From assembly GCF_017874255.1 (NCBI RefSeq), contig NZ_JAGGLD010000003.1, positions 186,001 to 250,000 on the forward strand: a DNA stretch of 64,000 nt. The letters are read 5' to 3'. This stretch comes from Paenibacillus shirakamiensis. Lineage in GTDB: Bacteria > Bacillota > Bacilli > Paenibacillales > Paenibacillaceae. The position numbers and the translations under genes were made by a program. The notes beneath the pieces were generated by a model. That model did no database searches. It was not told where the DNA came from and saw nothing but the letters and a program-made list of their open reading frames with translations. Shown here piece after piece: positions 56,435 to 64,000 of this stretch (position 1 is its first letter; every line of letters starts with the position of its first letter).

Positions 56435-58531
56435 TTACTCTGCTGCGTCATCGTCATCCTCAATCATCTCTGTAAAATCACATTCGGTACACTTAAGTTT
56501 TGCTCCTTGTTTGTTGCGTTTTTCAACTAGAAGAGCTCCGCACTGTGGACAAGGCTTAGCCGAAGGACGATCCCAAGACACAAAGTCACATTCTGGATAT
56601 TTGTCACATCCATAAAATATACGTCCTTTTTTGCTGCGCCGTTCTACTACATGGCCTTCCTTACATTTCGGACAAGTAACACCGATGTCCTTAACGATAG
56701 GTTTTGTGTTTCTACAATCAGGAAATCCAGAGCAAGCCAGAAATTTACCAAATCGACCTAATTTATAAACAAGGGGTTTTCCGCATTTCTCACACAGTTC
56801 ATCGGAGACCTCATCTTCAATCTCAATTTCTTTCATTTCTTCTTCAGCAACTTCAAGGCGCTTTTCAAAAGATTCATAGAATTCGCCTAATACTCGAACC
56901 CAATCTTCTGAACCTTCTTCTACGTGGTCCAGATCACCTTCCATATTTGCCGTAAATTCTACATTCAGAATTTCTGGGAAAAACTGCTCCATCTGCTCTA
57001 TGACAAGTTCTCCAAGCTCCGTTGGCATGAACTTCTTCTCTTCCATCGCTACGTATCCACGCTTTTGAATGGTCTCTAACGTGGGCGCATACGTACTTGG
57101 TCTTCCTATTCCAAGCTCTTCAAGCGTCTTGACGAGTCTTGCTTCACTATACCGCGGAGGAGGCTGTGTAAAATGCTGTTTAGGATCTATATGTTCTGTT
57201 TGTAATGAATCTCCACTAGCTAAAGGAGGCAGGAACTTGTCATCATCGGTAGTTCCATCATCATTTCCTTCCACATATACCTTCATAAAACCATGGAAAC
57301 GAACTTTGGAACCGACTGCACGGAATGTAGCTTCTCCTGCCTTGATATCCACAGAAAGGGTATCCAAAACAGCAGAGGACATTTGACTAGCCATGAAACG
57401 TTCCCATACCAATTTATATAATCGATACTGATCTCTACTCATCAATGACTTGATCGAATCAGGCTCCCTCAAAGCAGAAGTAGGGCGAATCGCTTCATGA
57501 GCTTCTTGAGCATTTGCCGCTTTTTTGGAATATTGTCGCGGCGTGTCTGGAGCAAATTTGTCACCGTATTTCTCTATGATGAATTCCTTCGCTTCTTCTT
57601 GCGCAGATGCTGCAATTCGAGTTGAATCGGTCCGCATGTATGTGATAAGACCCGTGGTGCCCTCTTTGCCAAGATCGATTCCTTCATAAAGTTGCTGTGC
57701 AATAGACATCGTCTTTGAAGCTCGGAAATTCAGCTTTCTTGCGGCTTCCTGTTGCAAAGAACTTGTCGTAAATGGTGCTGAGGGATGGCGTAAGCGTTCT
57801 TTCTCTTTCACAGCACTAACTGTGAAATCTGCACCCTCAATAGCCTTAAGAATTTCATTCACTTCATCCTCATTCGTAAGCTCTTTCTTTTCCCCTTTAA
57901 ATCTGTGGAATTTGGCTTCGAATGAAGTATCCGCAATTTTGAGCCCTGCTGTAATGCTCCAGTATTCTTCTGGGACAAATTCAGAAATCTCATTCTCCCG
58001 ATCTAGAATAATCTTGACTGCAACAGATTGGACGCGTCCGGCGGAGAGACCTTTTTTGACTTTTTTCCATAACAAAGGACTGATCTTGTAACCTACCAAA
58101 CGGTCTAGTATCCGTCTAGCTTGCTGAGCATTAACTAAGTCCATATTAATCTTACGAGGGGTCTTAAAAGCGTCCTTAACGGCCTGCTTAGTGATCTCGT
58201 TGAATACTACACGACAACTTTTGGAAGCGTCAACATCCAGCACATGCGCTAAATGCCAAGCTATAGCTTCACCCTCACGATCGGGGTCAGCTGCGAGATA
58301 GATATTTTTTACTTTTTTACTGGCATCTTTGAGTTCCTTCAATATAGAACCCTTACCGCGGATGGTAATATATTTGGGATTAAAGTCATTCTCGACTTCA
58401 ACACCAATCTGGCTTTTAGGCAAATCCCGAATATGGCCCATGGAAGCTTTCACAATAAATTTACTGCCCAGATATTTGCCAATCGTCTTCGCCTTGGCAG
58501 GCGATTCGACGATAACTAGTGAATCTGCCAT
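56435..58531 (-). CDS. topA: DNA topoisomerase I (type IA)
   Basis: TopA relaxes negative supercoils. The 698-residue protein has the Toprim domain ([15 protein letters not shown] at the start; [14 protein letters not shown] near 81), the active-site Tyr298 in [12 protein letters not shown], and three C-terminal zinc fingers (CEKCGKPL with [15 protein letters not shown] with [15 protein letters not shown] with CTEC). It follows dprA, with a clear AGGAGG Shine-Dalgarno. Length is close to B. subtilis (691). Confidence 0.97.
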   Translation of the reverse strand: MADSLVIVESPAKAKTIGKYLGSKFIVKASMGHIRDLPKSQIGVEVENDFNPKYITIRGKGSILKELKDASKKVKNIYLAADPDREGEAIAWHLAHVLDVDASKSCRVVFNEITKQAVKDAFKTPRKINMDLVNAQQARRILDRLVGYKISPLLWKKVKKGLSAGRVQSVAVKIILDRENEISEFVPEEYWSITAGLKIADTSFEAKFHRFKGEKKELTNEDEVNEILKAIEGADFTVSAVKEKERLRHPSAPFTTSSLQQEAARKLNFRASKTMSIAQQLYEGIDLGKEGTTGLITYMRTDSTRIAASAQEEAKEFIIEKYGDKFAPDTPRQYSKKAANAQEAHEAIRPTSALREPDSIKSLMSRDQYRLYKLVWERFMASQMSSAVLDTLSVDIKAGEATFRAVGSKVRFHGFMKVYVEGNDDGTTDDDKFLPPLASGDSLQTEHIDPKQHFTQPPPRYSEARLVKTLEELGIGRPSTYAPTLETIQKRGYVAMEEKKFMPTELGELVIEQMEQFFPEILNVEFTANMEGDLDHVEEGSEDWVRVLGEFYESFEKRLEVAEEEMKEIEIEDEVSDELCEKCGKPLVYKLGRFGKFLACSGFPDCRNTKPIVKDIGVTCPKCKEGHVVERRSKKGRIFYGCDKYPECDFVSWDRPSAKPCPQCGALLVEKRNKQGAKLKCTECDFTEMIEDDDDAAE

Positions 58532-58617
58532 AATTCCATCCTCCTCTCAAGCACGATCATAAGTATCTCCGGTGCGAATCTATAGTCTACTTCACCATTC
58601 TCACCCATGAGAATGAA

Positions 58618-59703
58618 CTATATTAATTTGTAAAGAGATCCAGGTAATTGCACAACCTGCTTTTTTATGATTAAAGATAACAGAACTGAATGCAAAAGTC
58701 CAAAATCCCAAGCAGTTCGCGAAATTAATCCATCAAAATGGATACTGCCCTGCTCCAACATATGGTATATGTGCTTCTCCTGTTCTGTCAACTCAGGCTG
58801 TTTTTTGGTGCTATTCCTTTCCTCAAAACATAAATAATCCGCTTGATTGTATTCATCAAGTATATCTTGAGCTGACGTTATCAGCTTGGCGCCCTGTCGT
58901 ATAAGTCCAAGGGTACCCACACTCTTAGGGGAAGTAATCTGTCCGGGGACCGCAAATACATCACGATTGGATTCCATGGCTGCATCTGCTGTAATTAAAG
59001 AGCCACTGCGCAGATCTGCTTCTACCACAACGGTTCCCCGTGTTAGGCCAGCAATAATTCGGTTTCGTTGAGGAAATAGCCCTGGGTGTGAGGCCGTGCC
59101 AGATGGATATTCGGAGACAATAAGTCCGTCCTTAGCAATCCGCTTATATAATCCATGATGCTCGGAAGGGTAGGGCATATCTATAGCAGTACCCATTACA
59201 GCAATCGTCTGTCCTTGACAGCCTAATGCAGCTTCATGACATACGCCATCGATTCCTCTAGCCATTCCACTAACAACGGTGACTCCTCTAGCACATAAGT
59301 CCTCCGTTAATAGAGATGCTACTTTTTTGCCGTATGCTGTCGGAATTCGTGTACCTACCATGGCTATGGACATGGATGATAACAATTCTAACTTTCCTTT
59401 TGCATATAACACCCAAGCTGGCTTGATACTTTCCTTCATTAATGTAGGATAATTTTCGTCATCTATCGTCAGAATGTGAATGCCCTTGCTTTGATGGAGC
59501 TCCGCTCGTTCTTGAATCCAGCTTTCTGTAAAATGAGTTGCCATGCGTGAAGCCTGTGTCTCTGATAATCCTTTTTCCACCCAATCACTCATTTTAAAAT
59601 CTAATGCATGCTCGATTTCACCACTATGTATAATCCGTTCTACTGATTTCCATCCCATGCCAGGGCTTTCATGTAAGCCTATCAGGATTTGTCGTCTATC
59701 CAT
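58618..59703 (-). CDS. dprA: DNA-processing protein DprA (Smf)
   Basis: DprA loads RecA onto incoming single-stranded DNA during natural transformation. The 361-residue protein has an N-terminal helical region (about 1-75), the Rossmann-like core with ARGIDGVCHEAALGCQGQTI near 148, and a C-terminal winged-helix-like tail (about 290-360). It lies between sucD and topA as in B. subtilis. A perfect seven-base hairpin without a T-run (58597-58614) follows the stop. Confidence 0.94.
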   Translation of the reverse strand: MDRRQILIGLHESPGMGWKSVERIIHSGEIEHALDFKMSDWVEKGLSETQASRMATHFTESWIQERAELHQSKGIHILTIDDENYPTLMKESIKPAWVLYAKGKLELLSSMSIAMVGTRIPTAYGKKVASLLTEDLCARGVTVVSGMARGIDGVCHEAALGCQGQTIAVMGTAIDMPYPSEHHGLYKRIAKDGLIVSEYPSGTASHPGLFPQRNRIIAGLTRGTVVVEADLRSGSLITADAAMESNRDVFAVPGQITSPKSVGTLGLIRQGAKLITSAQDILDEYNQADYLCFEERNSTKKQPELTEQEKHIYHMLEQGSIHFDGLISRTAWDFGLLHSVLLSLIIKKQVVQLPGSLYKLI

Positions 59704-59743
59704 AGCACACCCCTATATAAGTTAGTTTGTTCCTACTTAAATA

Positions 59744-59790
59744 CAAAAAAAGCAACCTCATCTTCACTATGGAAGTGTTAAGGTTGCTTA
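59744..59790 (-). terminator. Intrinsic terminator after sucD
   Basis: On the minus strand AAGCAACCT (59789-59781) pairs with AGGTTGCTT (59758-59750), with an inner CTTC/GAAG stem, followed by a T-run of seven. It lies about 80 bases after the sucD stop and is the clearest terminator in the window. Confidence 0.88.
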
Positions 59791-59867
59791 CCTCGAAACA
59801 TATTATGGCTATGGAAAGAACTGCGACTTAAAAAGTCACAGCTCAATCTATAGATAACACGAATAAA

Positions 59868-60797
59868 TTAATGAGTTGTACAAGTGCTAAGTATACCACG
59901 TTCTTCAAGAACACTTACAAGCGTTGATCCCATCTCGGATGGAGTAGGAGCAACTTTAATACCGCAAGATTCAAGCTTCTCAATCTTTTCCTTAGCTGTA
60001 CCTTTACCGCCAGAAATAATCGCGCCTGCATGACCCATACGTTTGCCCGGAGGAGCTGTAACGCCTCCAATAAAGCCTACGACAGGTTTTTTCATGTTAT
60101 CACGAACCCATTCAGCAGCTTCTTCTTCTGCCGTACCACCGATTTCACCAATCATAATAACTGCGTACGTATCTGGATCATCATTGAAACGTGAAAGGAT
60201 GTCGATGAACTCAGAACCTTTTACAGGGTCTCCACCAATTCCTACTGCTGAAGATTGACCAATCCCACGAGTTGTAAGCTGGTGCACTGCTTCATAAGTA
60301 AGGGTACCACTACGGGAGACAACACCCACGTGACCTGGAGTATGGATGTAACCTGGCATAATTCCAATTTTGCATTCGCCTGGTGTAATTACACCGGGGC
60401 AGTTCGGTCCAATCAGAACCGTATTTTTGCCTTCCATATAGCGCTTCACTTTAACCATATCTAGAACGGGAATACCTTCTGTGATACAAATAACGAGTTC
60501 CATACCTGCATCTACAGCTTCCATAATGGAATCCGCAGCATAAGCTGGAGGTACATAAATTACGTGAGCGGTTGCTCCTGTAACTTGTTTGGCTTCACGA
60601 ATAGAGTTAAAGATAGGAAGTGTTACTACTTCACCGTTCTCCAACGTAATATCCAGGCTCGTACCGCCTTTACCAGGGGTTACTCCCCCTACCATTTGCG
60701 TCCCGTATTCAAGGCCACCTCTGGTGTGATAAAGTCCCGTTGCCCCCGTGATCCCCGAGGTGATGACTTTTGTATTTTTATCAACCAAAATACTCAT
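59868..60797 (-). CDS. sucD: Succinyl-CoA synthetase alpha subunit
   Basis: SucD carries the phosphohistidine and CoA-binding site of succinyl-CoA synthetase, which makes ATP or GTP in the TCA cycle. The start is ATG 60797, eight bases after AGGAGG, giving 309 residues (B. subtilis 300). The CoA-binding region [20 protein letters not shown] is near the start, [17 protein letters not shown] near 130 and the predicted active His256 is in [12 protein letters not shown]. It follows sucC by 27 bases. Confidence 0.97.
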   Translation of the reverse strand: MSILVDKNTKVITSGITGATGLYHTRGGLEYGTQMVGGVTPGKGGTSLDITLENGEVVTLPIFNSIREAKQVTGATAHVIYVPPAYAADSIMEAVDAGMELVICITEGIPVLDMVKVKRYMEGKNTVLIGPNCPGVITPGECKIGIMPGYIHTPGHVGVVSRSGTLTYEAVHQLTTRGIGQSSAVGIGGDPVKGSEFIDILSRFNDDPDTYAVIMIGEIGGTAEEEAAEWVRDNMKKPVVGFIGGVTAPPGKRMGHAGAIISGGKGTAKEKIEKLESCGIKVAPTPSEMGSTLVSVLEERGILSTCTTH

Positions 60798-60824
60798 ATC
60801 CAAAGCCTCCTTCTTCATTCCGTA

Positions 60825-61985
60825 TTATGATACGAGCTCTACTATGCGGCGTGCACCGTCAGCCATAGAATCCGCGGAGACAATAGCGAGTCCCGATTCG
60901 GCCAAGATATTTTTACCAAGTTCCACATTTGTACCTTCAAGGCGTACAACAAGTGGACGATCTAGACTAACTTGCTTCGCTGCTTCGACAATACCTTCAG
61001 CGATGACATCGCAGCGCATAATTCCGCCGAAAATATTCACGAAGATCCCTTTTACTTTGCTATCTGACAAAATAATTTTGAAAGCTTCAGTTACTTTCTC
61101 TGCCGTAGCACCGCCCCCAACATCGAGGAAGTTAGCCGGGTCTCCACCATAGTATTTGATAATATCCATGGTTGCCATAGCAAGTCCCGCACCATTAACC
61201 ATACAGCCAATATTGCCATCAAGTGCAATGTAGCTCAGATCATATTTGGATGCTTCGATCTCTTTGGAATCTTCTTCTTCAAGATCACGAAGAGCCAGAA
61301 TATCTTTATGACGGAATAATGCGTTGGAGTCAAAATTCAACTTCGCATCCAGCGCCATTACTTCACCGTCACCTGTAACTACAAGGGGATTAATCTCAGC
61401 GATAGAACAATCTTTTTCAACGAATGCATTATAAAGAGCCTGCATGAACTTCACGGTCTTGCCAACGAGTTCATTCGGGATATTGATCGCATAAGCTAGC
61501 CTACGAGCCTGGAATACTTGAAGGCCAACCGCCGGATCGACGACTTCCTTAAAGATTTTCTCAGGAGTTGCTTCAGCTACTTCTTCGATTTCTGTACCGC
61601 CTTCTTCCGAAGCCATCAGAACTACACTACCTGTAGCACGGTCTACAACAACTCCGACATAATACTCCTTACGGATGTCGCAGCCTTGTTCGATCAGGAG
61701 ACGTTTCACTTCTTTGCCTTCTGGGCCTGTCTGGTGTGTCACCAGAACCTTACCAAGAATTTCGTTTGCGTACGTACGTACTTCATCGATACTTTTTGCC
61801 ACTTTTACACCGCCAGCTTTACCGCGGCCACCTGCATGAATCTGTGCTTTTACAACTACTACTGGACTGCCCAGAGCTTCGGCTGCTTCCACGGCTTCAT
61901 CCACCGTAAATGCCACGCGTCCTTCTGGTACCAGTACTCCATATTGCTTCAGGACTTCTTTTCCTTGATATTCATGGATATTCAC
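60825..61985 (-). CDS. sucC: Succinyl-CoA synthetase beta subunit
   Basis: SucC provides the nucleotide-binding ATP-grasp part of succinyl-CoA synthetase. The 386-residue protein has [39 protein letters not shown] near 45, [20 protein letters not shown] near 197, [19 protein letters not shown] near 253, and [20 protein letters not shown] near 320. The start is GTG 61985 with AGGAGG eight bases upstream. The promoter and CcpA-like site lie about 70-100 bases upstream. Confidence 0.97.
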   Translation of the reverse strand: MNIHEYQGKEVLKQYGVLVPEGRVAFTVDEAVEAAEALGSPVVVVKAQIHAGGRGKAGGVKVAKSIDEVRTYANEILGKVLVTHQTGPEGKEVKRLLIEQGCDIRKEYYVGVVVDRATGSVVLMASEEGGTEIEEVAEATPEKIFKEVVDPAVGLQVFQARRLAYAINIPNELVGKTVKFMQALYNAFVEKDCSIAEINPLVVTGDGEVMALDAKLNFDSNALFRHKDILALRDLEEEDSKEIEASKYDLSYIALDGNIGCMVNGAGLAMATMDIIKYYGGDPANFLDVGGGATAEKVTEAFKIILSDSKVKGIFVNIFGGIMRCDVIAEGIVEAAKQVSLDRPLVVRLEGTNVELGKNILAESGLAIVSADSMADGARRIVELVS

Positions 61986-62053
61986 TTCAGAATCCTCCTA
62001 TCAACGGGCGGTTAGTAAGGCATAGAACTCATAATTAATTCCAAACCCACAAT

Positions 62054-62104
62054 ATTGTAACACGTTTTTAAAACGCTTTCCTTAAAAAGTTGTGTAAATT
62101 TACA
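62054..62104 (-). promoter_or_regulatory. sucCD promoter with CcpA-like cre site and a TGTAAATTTACA palindrome
   Basis: On the minus strand an extended -10 (TG then T then TACAAT, 62059-62054) has no good -35 box. A cre-like sequence TTAAAACGCTTTCC (62068-62081) matches the core AANCGNTT and differs from TGNAARCGNWWWCA only near the ends. Just upstream is a perfect 12-base palindrome TGTAAATTTACA (62093-62104). The rest of the 420-base gap to the plus-strand gene shows no other clear element. Confidence 0.5.
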
Positions 62105-62407
62105 TCATTTTTGATATCGGTTTCATCGCATTCTGAGAACGATTACATTCTACATCATTCGCCAATTTCCTACAGGTTCTCGTTTTCTTCATAAAATCAC
62201 GGTAAAACGAATGTAATGTACATCCGTACTAGATGAATTATTAAAAGGACGGTATACTTATTTACGAGTAAAAATATGTATGTGATAAGATTTATTTGAT
62301 ATGTATTTTGAGGTACCTTTTGAATTCATATTTATTGAACTTTAGAAATTCACACTACCTTAGCCTGAAATGAATGATCAAATTATATATGCCGGAGGTG
62401 AATTGGA

Positions 62408-62914
62408 ATGATCTGCTCTAACTGTAACTATTCTAATACTCATCAGGCCAGCTATTGTGTGAATTGCGGCGCTCCACAGTCTGAATTAATCAATGATTAC
62501 GCGGATTTAGCTTCTTCAGGGTTCTGGGACTATGCTGGATTCTGGAAACGTTTTATGGCCTACTTGATCGACAGCGTAATTATTAACCTACCTTTTTTTC
62601 TATTGTTCTTGATTACAAGCGATGGAAGCATAGAAAATACATCTTACAAATTCAGCAGTACAGTCATTTTTTTCATCTATATGATTCTTATGGAATCTTC
62701 TTCAATGCAAGCTACATTAGGAAAAAAAATTATGGGTATTCAAGTCGTAGATTTACAAGGGAATCGTATCTCTATCGGCCGAGCGACGGTCAGAAGGTTC
62801 AGCACAATTCTATCCGGACTCCTCTTCTCCATTGGATATATGATGGCTGGGTGGACCAGACAAAAGCAGGCACTGCACGATTTGATTGCGAGTACACTTG
62901 TAATTAATGTGTGA
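62408..62914 (+). CDS. RDD-family membrane protein with N-terminal zinc ribbon
   Basis: The 168-residue protein has an N-terminal zinc-ribbon-like motif (CSNCNYSN and CVNCG, residues 3-20), then an RDD domain with three hydrophobic segments (about 50-70, 80-100, 130-150). RDD features include FWKRFMAYLIDSVIINL near 45, TLGKKIMGIQVVDLQGNRIS near 98 and ATVRRFSTILSG. The start has GGAGGTG seven bases upstream. It is the first plus-strand gene; no clear promoter was found. Function is unknown; RDD proteins are often linked to ion or solute transport. Confidence 0.85.
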   Translation: MICSNCNYSNTHQASYCVNCGAPQSELINDYADLASSGFWDYAGFWKRFMAYLIDSVIINLPFFLLFLITSDGSIENTSYKFSSTVIFFIYMILMESSSMQATLGKKIMGIQVVDLQGNRISIGRATVRRFSTILSGLLFSIGYMMAGWTRQKQALHDLIASTLVINV

Positions 62915-62970
62915 TTCAGGGCGGATGTATATCAATCTGTAGTACATCTTGACTTTCCGATTAGTAAGTC

Positions 62971-62998
62971 TTGACTTTTTGATAGGATTTATTAGAAT
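62971..62998 (+). promoter_or_regulatory. Candidate SigA promoter of comM
   Basis: TTGACT (62971-62976) and TAGAAT (62993-62998) are 16 bases apart on the plus strand. The predicted start near 63005 gives a leader that is almost entirely the hairpin at 63018-63077. A TCTTGACTTT decamer occurs twice (62947-62956 and 62969-62978), the second including this -35 box. Confidence 0.55.
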
Positions 62999-63017
62999 AA
63001 GTACATAAGAAAAATGG

Positions 63018-63077
63018 AAGCACCTTTTTCTCATTTGCAGTCAAGCTGCGCTTACTATGAGAGACGAGGTGCTTTTT
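63018..63077 (+). other. Leader hairpin of comM that pairs the Shine-Dalgarno; candidate attenuator
   Basis: Outer stem AAGCACCT/AGGTGCTT (63018-63025 with 63067-63074), inner TCTCAT/ATGAGA and GCAG/CTGC stems, followed by TTT. The comM Shine-Dalgarno GAGGTG (63066-63071) lies in the 3' arm, and the ATG is nine bases further. It could terminate transcription, hide the ribosome-binding site, or simply be the terminator of the preceding RDD gene. Confidence 0.6.
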
Positions 63078-63080
63078 GTT

Positions 63081-64000
63081 ATGTATGCCAACGTATACAG
63101 TGCATGTCTATATGGAATAGACGGCGTGATTATCGAAGTCGAAGTAGACTTATCGAATGGTATCCCACAGACTTCTATTATTGGCCTGCCTGATTCGGCA
63201 GTACGAGAGTCGGTTGAACGGGTACGCTCCGCTGTCAAAAATAGTGAATTCAACTTTCCCTTACAACGAATTACGATCAATCTTGCCCCAGCCGACCTCC
63301 GGAAAGAAGGTTCTGCCTTTGATTTGGCGATAGCTCTAGGTTTATTATCTGCAAGTGGACAAATTCAGCTTCCTACGAATCAACGTTTACTAGTAATCGG
63401 TGAATTATCTCTAGATGGCGCCCTAAGGCCTGTGAATGGCATTCTGTCCATAGTCGATTTAGCGAAGAGACAAGGATTTACGGCTGTGCTCTTACCACAA
63501 ATGAATGCATCCGAAGCTCATCTCATAGAGGGAATCGAAATTTATGGTCTCGATCATCTCCGACAGCTAACACCACAAACGATGTCGTCACCGCCAGCGA
63601 ACCCCCCATCTGCCCATTCGTCATCCCCTCGTCCTACCCTGTACCTAAAAAATTTTGATCACTTAAAAACATCTTCTAACATTCACTTTGAATTTGAGAG
63701 CTCGTCATTAAGTATTCCAGAGGATTACTCAGATGTGTTAGGACAACAACACGTCAAAAGAGCATTAACTATTGCTGCTGCCGGGATGCATAACATTATG
63801 CTGATGGGTCCACCTGGAACCGGTAAAACCATGCTCATTCGCCGTCTACCTACGATTTTACCTACGCTTTCTAATGAAGAATCTCTAGAAGTTACCAAAA
63901 TCTTCAGCGCAGCAGGAAAGCTTAAAGAGGCTGAGACAGGGCTTATGAAGCGTCGTCCTTTCCGTGCTCCGCATCATACGATTTCTGCAGCTGGCCTCAT
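63081..64000 (+). CDS. comM: YifB/ComM-family AAA+ ATPase (partial, window end)
   Basis: ComM is a hexameric AAA+ helicase that promotes branch migration during natural transformation in some bacteria. About 306 residues are visible of an expected 510. It begins MYANVYSACLYGIDGVIIEV, has the Lon-like N-terminal domain with GLPDSAVRESVERVRSAV near 39, INLAPADLRKEGSAFDLAIA near 72 and Walker A MGPPGTGKTMLIRRL near 243, then FRAPHHTIS near the window end. The 3' part is outside the window. Confidence 0.92.
   Translation, partial: MYANVYSACLYGIDGVIIEVEVDLSNGIPQTSIIGLPDSAVRESVERVRSAVKNSEFNFPLQRITINLAPADLRKEGSAFDLAIALGLLSASGQIQLPTNQRLLVIGELSLDGALRPVNGILSIVDLAKRQGFTAVLLPQMNASEAHLIEGIEIYGLDHLRQLTPQTMSSPPANPPSAHSSSPRPTLYLKNFDHLKTSSNIHFEFESSSLSIPEDYSDVLGQQHVKRALTIAAAGMHNIMLMGPPGTGKTMLIRRLPTILPTLSNEESLEVTKIFSAAGKLKEAETGLMKRRPFRAPHHTISAAGL

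Noticed and set aside
62100-62407. Promoter of the RDD gene
   Set aside because: Candidate boxes such as TTGAAT with TAGAAA match only four of six positions each; too weak to list.
62947-62978. Two copies of TCTTGACTTT as a possible CRISPR or operator array
   Set aside because: Only two short copies exist and one coincides with a -35 box; no array.
63041-63280. Minus-strand open frame over the start of comM
   Set aside because: It overlaps the well-supported comM start on the other strand and has no family features.

Overview
The window is a stretch of ordinary chromosome from a motile, endospore-forming-type Firmicute. Gene order (rseP-proS-polC-rimP-nusA-ylxR-ylxQ-infB-rbfA; rpsB-tsf-pyrH-frr-uppS-cdsA-dxr; hslVU next to flgB; sucCD-dprA-topA-trmFO) and protein lengths match Bacillales. 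Several details point to the family Paenibacillaceae, probably Paenibacillus: a short EF-Ts, an archaeal-type ProRS, a DUF342 protein in the motility operon, and nrnA between rbfA and truB. The genus is an inference from remembered gene order and was not searched. No mobile elements, CRISPR arrays, tRNAs or rRNAs were seen. Almost all genes lie on the minus strand; only the last two are on the plus strand.

Reading with transcription (right to left): sucC-sucD (61985-59868) start from a promoter overlapping a CcpA-like site and end at a strong terminator. Then come dprA, topA, trmFO, hslV and hslU (59703-52994), ended by another terminator. From 52622 to 21247 runs one tightly packed flagellar/chemotaxis operon of about 31 kb. 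It holds the rod and basal body (flgB, flgC, fliE, fliF), switch and export ATPase (fliG, fliH, fliI, fliJ), motE-like gene, hook genes (fliK, flgD, flgE-like), swrD, fliL, fliM, fliY, cheY, the export gate (fliO, fliP, fliQ, fliR, flhB, flhA), flhF, flhG, cheB, cheA, cheW, cheC, cheD and sigD. Its tail carries poorly known small proteins and a DUF342 protein.

Next, rpsB-tsf-pyrH-frr-uppS-cdsA-dxr-rseP-proS-polC (21051-7981) moves from translation through pyrimidine nucleotides, ribosome recycling and undecaprenyl/phospholipid/isoprenoid synthesis to replication. Intrinsic hairpins sit at the rpsB/tsf, tsf/pyrH and frr/uppS junctions. A strong SigA-type promoter at 7853-7881 then drives rimP-nusA-ylxR-ylxQ-infB-rbfA-nrnA-truB-ribF. 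Its leader contains a 12-bp hairpin with a poor U-tract, which looks like a NusA-responsive attenuator.

At the right end, an RDD-family membrane protein gene and the first part of comM/yifB are on the plus strand. The comM leader folds into a long hairpin that contains its Shine-Dalgarno sequence.

No wholly new multi-gene system was found. The most interesting signals are regulatory (nusA leader, comM leader, sucC promoter, serial terminators), architectural (single-core EF-Ts, ProRS without an editing domain) and the unknown proteins in the tail of the motility operon. Many starts were moved to internal ATG, GTG or TTG codons because a good Shine-Dalgarno sits in front of them.
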